Below are positions 16,932 to 20,900 of a stretch of DNA of 20,900 nucleotides, piece by piece. The DNA is taken from the NCBI GenBank assembly GCA_937968035.1, contig CALBTS010000859.1:1-20900 (forward strand). The letters run 5' to 3'. The notes below the pieces were generated by a model. It had not been told where the DNA came from. It saw nothing but the letters and a program-made list of their open reading frames with translations, and made no database searches. Position numbers and translations under genes: made by a program. Numbering within the stretch: the stretch's first letter is position 1; each line of letters begins with the position of its first letter. Source of the stretch: an uncultured Methanomethylovorans sp. (GTDB taxonomy: Archaea; Halobacteriota; Methanosarcinia; Methanosarcinales; Methanosarcinaceae).

Positions 16932-17891
16932 ATGAAGAAGAAAATAGTATTATCAATATTAATCTCTGCTGTTATCCCGGCTTATTCCCAGACCGATTCT
17001 TTGCTGTTAGAAAAATATGAGCAAAAAATACTCGAAAACAGCAAATTAAAAACTGAATTGCAAGTAGAAAAACAAAATTCTTCTGAGTTGAGCGGTGCCT
17101 ATAAAAAAGATACACTCGCTTTGCAAAAACAGATTAAAGAGTTACAGAATGAAATATCTGCTCTGGAAAGAAAAGTTTCGACTTTAAACAAAACCAAGAT
17201 CAAAGCAGAGAGAGATGAATTAAAAACGAAAGCAGATAGTTTGAATACCGTAATTTCGGAGCAGAAGCAATCTATTGCAGGTAAGGATAAGCAAATTTCT
17301 GACCTAAAGTCCAGTGCAAGAATTTCGGCAGAAAATGCAAAAAACGAAGGCAAGGCAGAGGCTTTTGCAAGCATTGCAAATTTGTACAAAACCCAATCGT
17401 TTGATGACATAATAAAATCTTCAGGTAAAGAATCGGCAGCCCGTGATATGCAACTTATTGGAAATAACCCGGAAGTAGAACCGGTTTTAAATGATTTACT
17501 GGACTATTTCAATGCACTGGAATTACTTTCTCAAAGATATGATGGAGTCCGAATCGAGAATGCTCAAACCCAATTAAGCCAAATCAAGCGCCATTCTGAA
17601 TTGCTAGGCTTACTTAAAGAGGATATTAAATTTTACCGGGATTTCAACAATGCTCTCAAGGAAACAATCAGTAAACTTGTCGATTTGGATAACCGCAAAT
17701 CGGCAGGCAGTGATTCCGAAATTCAAGAACTGAAGCTTAATGAAATAGTAACCATACTGACGGATTACATGTATAATTATTACGATTATGACAGATATCA
17801 ATATTTGTACGATATAGTGCTTGAGATTATAAAACGCAAACGGCTCGATGCCGATGCTGATGTTTCCGATTTGTTAAGAAAATTAGAGTAA
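16932..17891 (+). CDS. secreted periplasmic coiled-coil protein
   Basis: 319 aa. The N-terminus is a Lys-rich signal peptide, MKKKIVLSILISAVIPAYS, with likely cleavage before QTDS. About residues 25-110 form a long coiled coil with heptad-like spacing (LALQKQIKELQNEISALERK, then LKTKADSLNTVISEQKQ). It is followed by helical segments (AFASIANLYKTQSFDDIIKS, LNDLLDYFNALELLSQRYD) and a Tyr/Asp-rich helix near the C-terminus (YNYYDYDRYQYLYDIV). There is no lipoprotein cysteine and no membrane helix after the signal. It may be a periplasmic spacer or tether between inner and outer membrane parts. The stop is two bases before the next ATG, so expression of the two is coupled. Coiled-coil composition gives many chance homologies, so no family is named. 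Confidence 0.72.
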   Translation: MKKKIVLSILISAVIPAYSQTDSLLLEKYEQKILENSKLKTELQVEKQNSSELSGAYKKDTLALQKQIKELQNEISALERKVSTLNKTKIKAERDELKTKADSLNTVISEQKQSIAGKDKQISDLKSSARISAENAKNEGKAEAFASIANLYKTQSFDDIIKSSGKESAARDMQLIGNNPEVEPVLNDLLDYFNALELLSQRYDGVRIENAQTQLSQIKRHSELLGLLKEDIKFYRDFNNALKETISKLVDLDNRKSAGSDSEIQELKLNEIVTILTDYMYNYYDYDRYQYLYDIVLEIIKRKRLDADADVSDLLRKLE

Positions 17892-17893
17892 AA

Positions 17894-19237
17894 ATGAAAA
17901 AATTTATCGTTCTGTTCTTTGCCGTTGTTAGCACAATGTCAGCGACAGGCCAGACTTACATTCAAGACGGCGACCGCTGTTTTGCCAATGGTGATTACGA
18001 TTGTTCCGTAACTCATTACGATAATGCTTTCAAAAATGCAAATGGTAAAGACAGACAGATTGCCGAAATTAAACTCACTCGGGCAAGGTGGTGTGCCGAG
18101 CATATTCAATATGCTGATCAGGCATTTTCTGTCAAAAACTATAAAACCGCCAAAGAAGAATATCAAAAGGTCTTAGACAGTAACCCAAAAGACAACTACG
18201 CACAATCACAAATTGGGAAGTGCGATAATGCACTTAATCCGCCAAAATTACGCAAAGCCACGGCTGCTGAACTTGCAGATATAAGGAACAATAAATACGG
18301 AGTTCAACAACAACGCCGCCAAAACCTGATAAAAGCAGGCATTGACCCTGATGATGCTCAAGCACGTATCAACGCAGGCGAAGGGATAACGCAAGAAAAG
18401 GAAAAACAGGCAACAAATTTAACCGTATCAAAAACTACATTGTATTTTAGCTCTAACGGTGGAACCAGCGAACGAATAAAAGTGCATTCAGACGCAGGTA
18501 AATATTCTGTTCCTTATGGCTATATCCCCTTGTGGTGTATCGTTAAGCCCTACAAAAACTATTTTACAGTAACGGTATTTTCAAATCCAACCTTCACAAG
18601 CCGTAAAGCCTGGTTTAAGATTACCGCGGGAGACGAAGAAGTGAGAATTAATATTGAACAATCTGCCAGAACAGGTTCTGAATCTCAACAATTAAGCAGT
18701 CCTAAAAAAACAGCATCTCCAGGCAATGCAAATGAATGTTTTAATTGCCCGAAAACACACGATACCTGGGGATTGACTTTGGGATATTCACAACAGACAT
18801 TTGATTATTACCATACTATGGATGTCATTCAGTTTGGACTGAAGGCTGAACCATTGTTTAAATATGGTTTTGGCATTAATACCGGAATCAATTTCTTGGG
18901 ATATTCTAATAATATCTCTAATCTTGAATTCTTTGATTATGGTTTTGATGCCTATTCACTCTATGTCCCTTTGCATTTGGAATATCGTCTGAATTTTTCA
19001 AAATGGTTTAATATTTTCGTTTACGGAGGAGTTGGGCTCAATGCTCTAACCAATCCGGATTTTGACATTTTTTCATTGCCCGTAACTTATGAGTATGGTG
19101 GTGGATTACGCATCAATCACATTCAGTTTAATGTTGGCAAAAGTCTGTACCTGGGCAATTTATCTGACTCGCAGTATTATGGTAATTATTCAGATACATA
19201 CCAGGAATTGATCCTGTCAGTCTCATTGATGTTCTGA
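17894..19237 (+). CDS. outer-membrane beta-barrel protein with TPR and BACON-like domains
   Basis: 447 aa. Signal peptide MKKFIVLFFAVVSTMSATG, likely cleaved before QTY. Residues 22-115 are TPR-like: GDRCFANGDYDCSVTHYDNA, then AFSVKNYKTAKEEYQKVL followed by DSNPKDNYAQ. A linker rich in Ala and Gln follows. Residues 176-256 fit a BACON-type beta domain (LTVSKTTLYFSSNGGTSERI, then AWFKITAGDEEVRINIEQSA). Residues 290-447 alternate in beta fashion (TWGLTLGYSQQTFDYYH, YSLYVPLHLEYRLNFSKW, VYGGVGLNAL) and end LSVSLMF, with the terminal Phe expected for a BAM-assembled barrel. The C-terminal part should be a small barrel in the outer membrane, with the TPR and BACON domains in the periplasm. BACON and this layout are typical of Bacteroidota. 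It is the last gene of the operon. Confidence 0.78.
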   Translation: MKKFIVLFFAVVSTMSATGQTYIQDGDRCFANGDYDCSVTHYDNAFKNANGKDRQIAEIKLTRARWCAEHIQYADQAFSVKNYKTAKEEYQKVLDSNPKDNYAQSQIGKCDNALNPPKLRKATAAELADIRNNKYGVQQQRRQNLIKAGIDPDDAQARINAGEGITQEKEKQATNLTVSKTTLYFSSNGGTSERIKVHSDAGKYSVPYGYIPLWCIVKPYKNYFTVTVFSNPTFTSRKAWFKITAGDEEVRINIEQSARTGSESQQLSSPKKTASPGNANECFNCPKTHDTWGLTLGYSQQTFDYYHTMDVIQFGLKAEPLFKYGFGINTGINFLGYSNNISNLEFFDYGFDAYSLYVPLHLEYRLNFSKWFNIFVYGGVGLNALTNPDFDIFSLPVTYEYGGGLRINHIQFNVGKSLYLGNLSDSQYYGNYSDTYQELILSVSLMF

Positions 19238-19280
19238 TCTTATAAGATTGAATAAATCGCTGTTAATCTGGCAAGATTAA
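19237..19280 (+). terminator. two short inverted repeats after the last operon gene, possible terminator
   Basis: ATCTTATAAGAT at 19237-19248 is a perfect palindrome starting on the last base of the operon's stop codon. TTAATCT GGCA AGATTAA at 19263-19280 is a 7-bp stem with a 4-nt loop. Both are AT-rich and no U-run follows, so termination is plausible but weak. The 122-bp convergent gap holds nothing else that I can identify. Confidence 0.4.
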
Positions 19281-19359
19281 TTGTATGACGTATTACTTCG
19301 ATGAAGACCTGCTACTCCGGACACACTGATTGGAACACTACCTTTTCGGAACCAAATGT

Positions 19360-20900
19360 TTAATTGCCATATCCTACTTTCTTTTTAGATGTAAAACTAT
19401 GTATTTCCCTGCAGCTTTGTGCTAACGTTGAGTACAGTGCATCAGTTTTGTTTAGCACTTTCTTCAGAAGTACCTGCCTTACCTGATTGTCTATCTCCCC
19501 TCCTGAGATCTCAAACCTTTCACCCAGCAGGCGTGCTTCCTCATGAGTCAAGTCTGGCAGCTTCTCTTTCCAGATGGATGCCCTGATGTGTTTGTCAGGC
19601 CTTGAAAAGTTGAGACGGAAGCTGAACCTTCGCTCATAAGCCCTGTCGAGATTGCCGGTCAGGTTGGTGGTGGCAATCAGGATCCCCTCGAAGTTCTCCA
19701 GGGCCTGCAGGAGTACGTTCTGCATTGTGTTGGTCACGCGGTCCGATGACTCGTTGCTGGCACTCAGGTCGATGCGCCTGGTCAGCAGTCCGTCGGCCTC
19801 ATTGATGAAAAGAACGGGCTCCACAGGACTAGCCTTCCTTATGGCCTCATAATCGTCGAAAACCTGCTTGACCCGCTTTTCGCTCTCGCCAAACCATTTG
19901 CTTCGCATCTGTGAGAGATCAACCATCATTATGCTGCGCTTTGTCCTTCGTGCCAACTGATAGACCTCTTCGGTCTTCCCGGTTCCCGGTTCACCGGAGA
20001 AGACCGCTGTGATGCCGCTGCTAAGGCCGTTCCGCTTCAGCTGCCTGCAGTACGACCTGAACTTCACGGGTCTCATTATATCCTCAAGCAGATCAAGCTG
20101 CTCCTGCAATTCGGGACAGAAGAGAAGGTTCTTATTTTTAAGCGATTTGTAATCAATCAGTCCGGATCTGTCATTCTCCGGTTTAAGAAGGTTGGGGTAA
20201 GAGTGATACAGTTCCCTGGCTGTCCTTAGGGAGAGCGAGGCACTCTTTTCGCCGTCAAACTCCGAGGCTATGAGCTTAATAAAACCGGTCTTAACCAGTT
20301 CGTGCCTGCCCGATGCCAGCTCCTGGCAGAATTCGAGCTGCTGGCTCAGGTCATCAAAAAGGGAGTTGGCAAAGCTTTCGAAATCGACACTTGACTGTCC
20401 CTTGAGCCTCACAAAGCTAAAGGCGAAGACGGCACACTTGCTGAGTATTGATTTCAGACCACTATCGACATAACTGACAAAAGGAAGCTGTTTGTTGGCA
20501 GCGATGAGAAAACCAACCTCCTCCAGGACCTGTGAAGTGCTTATAGTGTTTTCTTCCCTTTCGTCGATAAGATCGGTAACCTGCTTCAGAAATGCAGGCA
20601 GGTCAAACCTTGTGGCAGCCTCTAGCTTTGCAGCGTCTCCCTGGAGGAGGGCGTCAATGACAAATGCCGGGACGGTAAAACCGATGTCGTTGTATGAAGG
20701 CCGCCGTCCCCTCCGTCGTATCAGGCGTTTCACAAATCCCCTCTTTTCGAGGTTCTCCGTCTCCTTCATGAATGTCACCAGCCTGAGTACGCTGCAGTCG
20801 AAATGCTTGGCAAGTCCCTCGAGAGTAACAGTACGCTGAAGGCTTAGGTCTGCTATCACCGCAAAGAGAATTGTCTGAGCAGTTGTTATGCCCAGAAATG
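19360..20900 (-). CDS. AAA+ ATPase with N-terminal winged-helix region, 5' end beyond window
   Basis: The reverse-strand frame is open from the right edge to TAA at 19362-19360. A GTG at 20859 could start a 499-aa product, but the frame continues upstream (sequence FLGITTAQTILFAV) to the edge, so the gene is partial at its 5' end. Counting from that GTG, the AAA+ core has Walker A GEPGTGKT at 289-296, Walker B LFINEAD ending at D356, sensor-1-like ATTNL, and an Arg-finger-like AYERRFSFR. This is the classic AAA (CDC48/FtsH-like) arrangement. The first 70 residues resemble a helix-turn-helix or winged-helix domain (RTVTLEGLAKHFDCSVLRLV, then KRLIRRRGRRPSY). No signal or membrane segment. Its GC is clearly higher than the operon's, and it is convergent with it, so it probably belongs to the older chromosome rather than to the srf system. 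Substrate unknown; an unfoldase or remodelling role is inferred. Confidence 0.85.
   Translation of the reverse strand, partial: FLGITTAQTILFAVIADLSLQRTVTLEGLAKHFDCSVLRLVTFMKETENLEKRGFVKRLIRRRGRRPSYNDIGFTVPAFVIDALLQGDAAKLEAATRFDLPAFLKQVTDLIDEREENTISTSQVLEEVGFLIAANKQLPFVSYVDSGLKSILSKCAVFAFSFVRLKGQSSVDFESFANSLFDDLSQQLEFCQELASGRHELVKTGFIKLIASEFDGEKSASLSLRTARELYHSYPNLLKPENDRSGLIDYKSLKNKNLLFCPELQEQLDLLEDIMRPVKFRSYCRQLKRNGLSSGITAVFSGEPGTGKTEEVYQLARRTKRSIMMVDLSQMRSKWFGESEKRVKQVFDDYEAIRKASPVEPVLFINEADGLLTRRIDLSASNESSDRVTNTMQNVLLQALENFEGILIATTNLTGNLDRAYERRFSFRLNFSRPDKHIRASIWKEKLPDLTHEEARLLGERFEISGGEIDNQVRQVLLKKVLNKTDALYSTLAQSCREIHSFTSKKKVGYGN

Noticed and set aside
2554..19237. Contractile injection system (T6SS, eCIS or phage tail) interpretation
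   Set aside because: No sheath, tube, baseplate or spike protein is recognisable. The membrane, GTPase and protease content does not match these machines.
2230..19360. Direct repeats or attachment sites flanking the operon
   Set aside because: Only short AT-rich matches such as AAGATTAAT were seen near both ends, too short and too common to support an att site.
1..20900. CRISPR arrays, tRNA or rRNA genes, riboswitches
   Set aside because: No regularly spaced repeats, cloverleaf sequences or rRNA-like blocks were found by eye. A computed scan would be needed to exclude small RNAs.

Overview
The window looks like an accessory island in a Bacteroidota chromosome, probably Bacteroidales. Evidence: AT-rich coding sequence with weak ribosome-binding sites, secreted proteins with short Lys-rich signal peptides, a TPR + BACON-like + outer-membrane beta-barrel protein, and an IS4-family transposase remnant of the kind seen in this phylum. 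I see no rRNA, tRNA or CRISPR array, and no marker that fixes the genus.

Layout. (1) 1-2370 is a decayed flank. It holds a small two-helix membrane protein, an IS4-type transposase remnant with three in-frame stops, a reverse-strand 120-codon gene broken by a single TGA, a divergent intact 143-aa gene of unknown function, and a 38-codon ORF that may be a truncated gene. (2) 2554-19237 is one uninterrupted run of nine co-directional genes, spaced -4 to +31 bp, that reads as a single operon. (3) 19360 to the right edge is a reverse-strand AAA+ ATPase gene, convergent with the operon, visibly richer in GC and cut off by the window edge.

The operon is the point of interest. It begins with a SrfB-like actin/Hsp70-fold ATPase and a SrfC-like dynamin-type P-loop protein, two members of the SrfABC triad named from Salmonella. 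The third gene encodes a membrane-anchored subtilisin. Its cytoplasmic N-terminus carries a motif that I think is SrfA-like, followed by an InlB-type repeat, a transmembrane helix, the protease domain, a YfaP/DUF2135-like beta domain and a coiled coil. Next come a four-helix membrane protein with a large periplasmic loop, a second and different GTPase, a bitopic protein with a large cytoplasmic region (possibly the partner of that GTPase), an inner-membrane-anchored periplasmic protein, a secreted coiled-coil protein, and a secreted TPR/BACON/beta-barrel protein ending in Phe.

Taken together the genes supply parts for every compartment: three cytosolic NTPases, four inner-membrane proteins, a periplasmic coiled coil and an outer-membrane barrel, with a protease domain predicted in the periplasm. 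My inference is an NTP-driven trans-envelope machine built around a SrfABC core, either a conflict/defence or toxin system or an envelope-remodelling or export device. The gene identities rest on motifs read directly; the joint function is a hypothesis.
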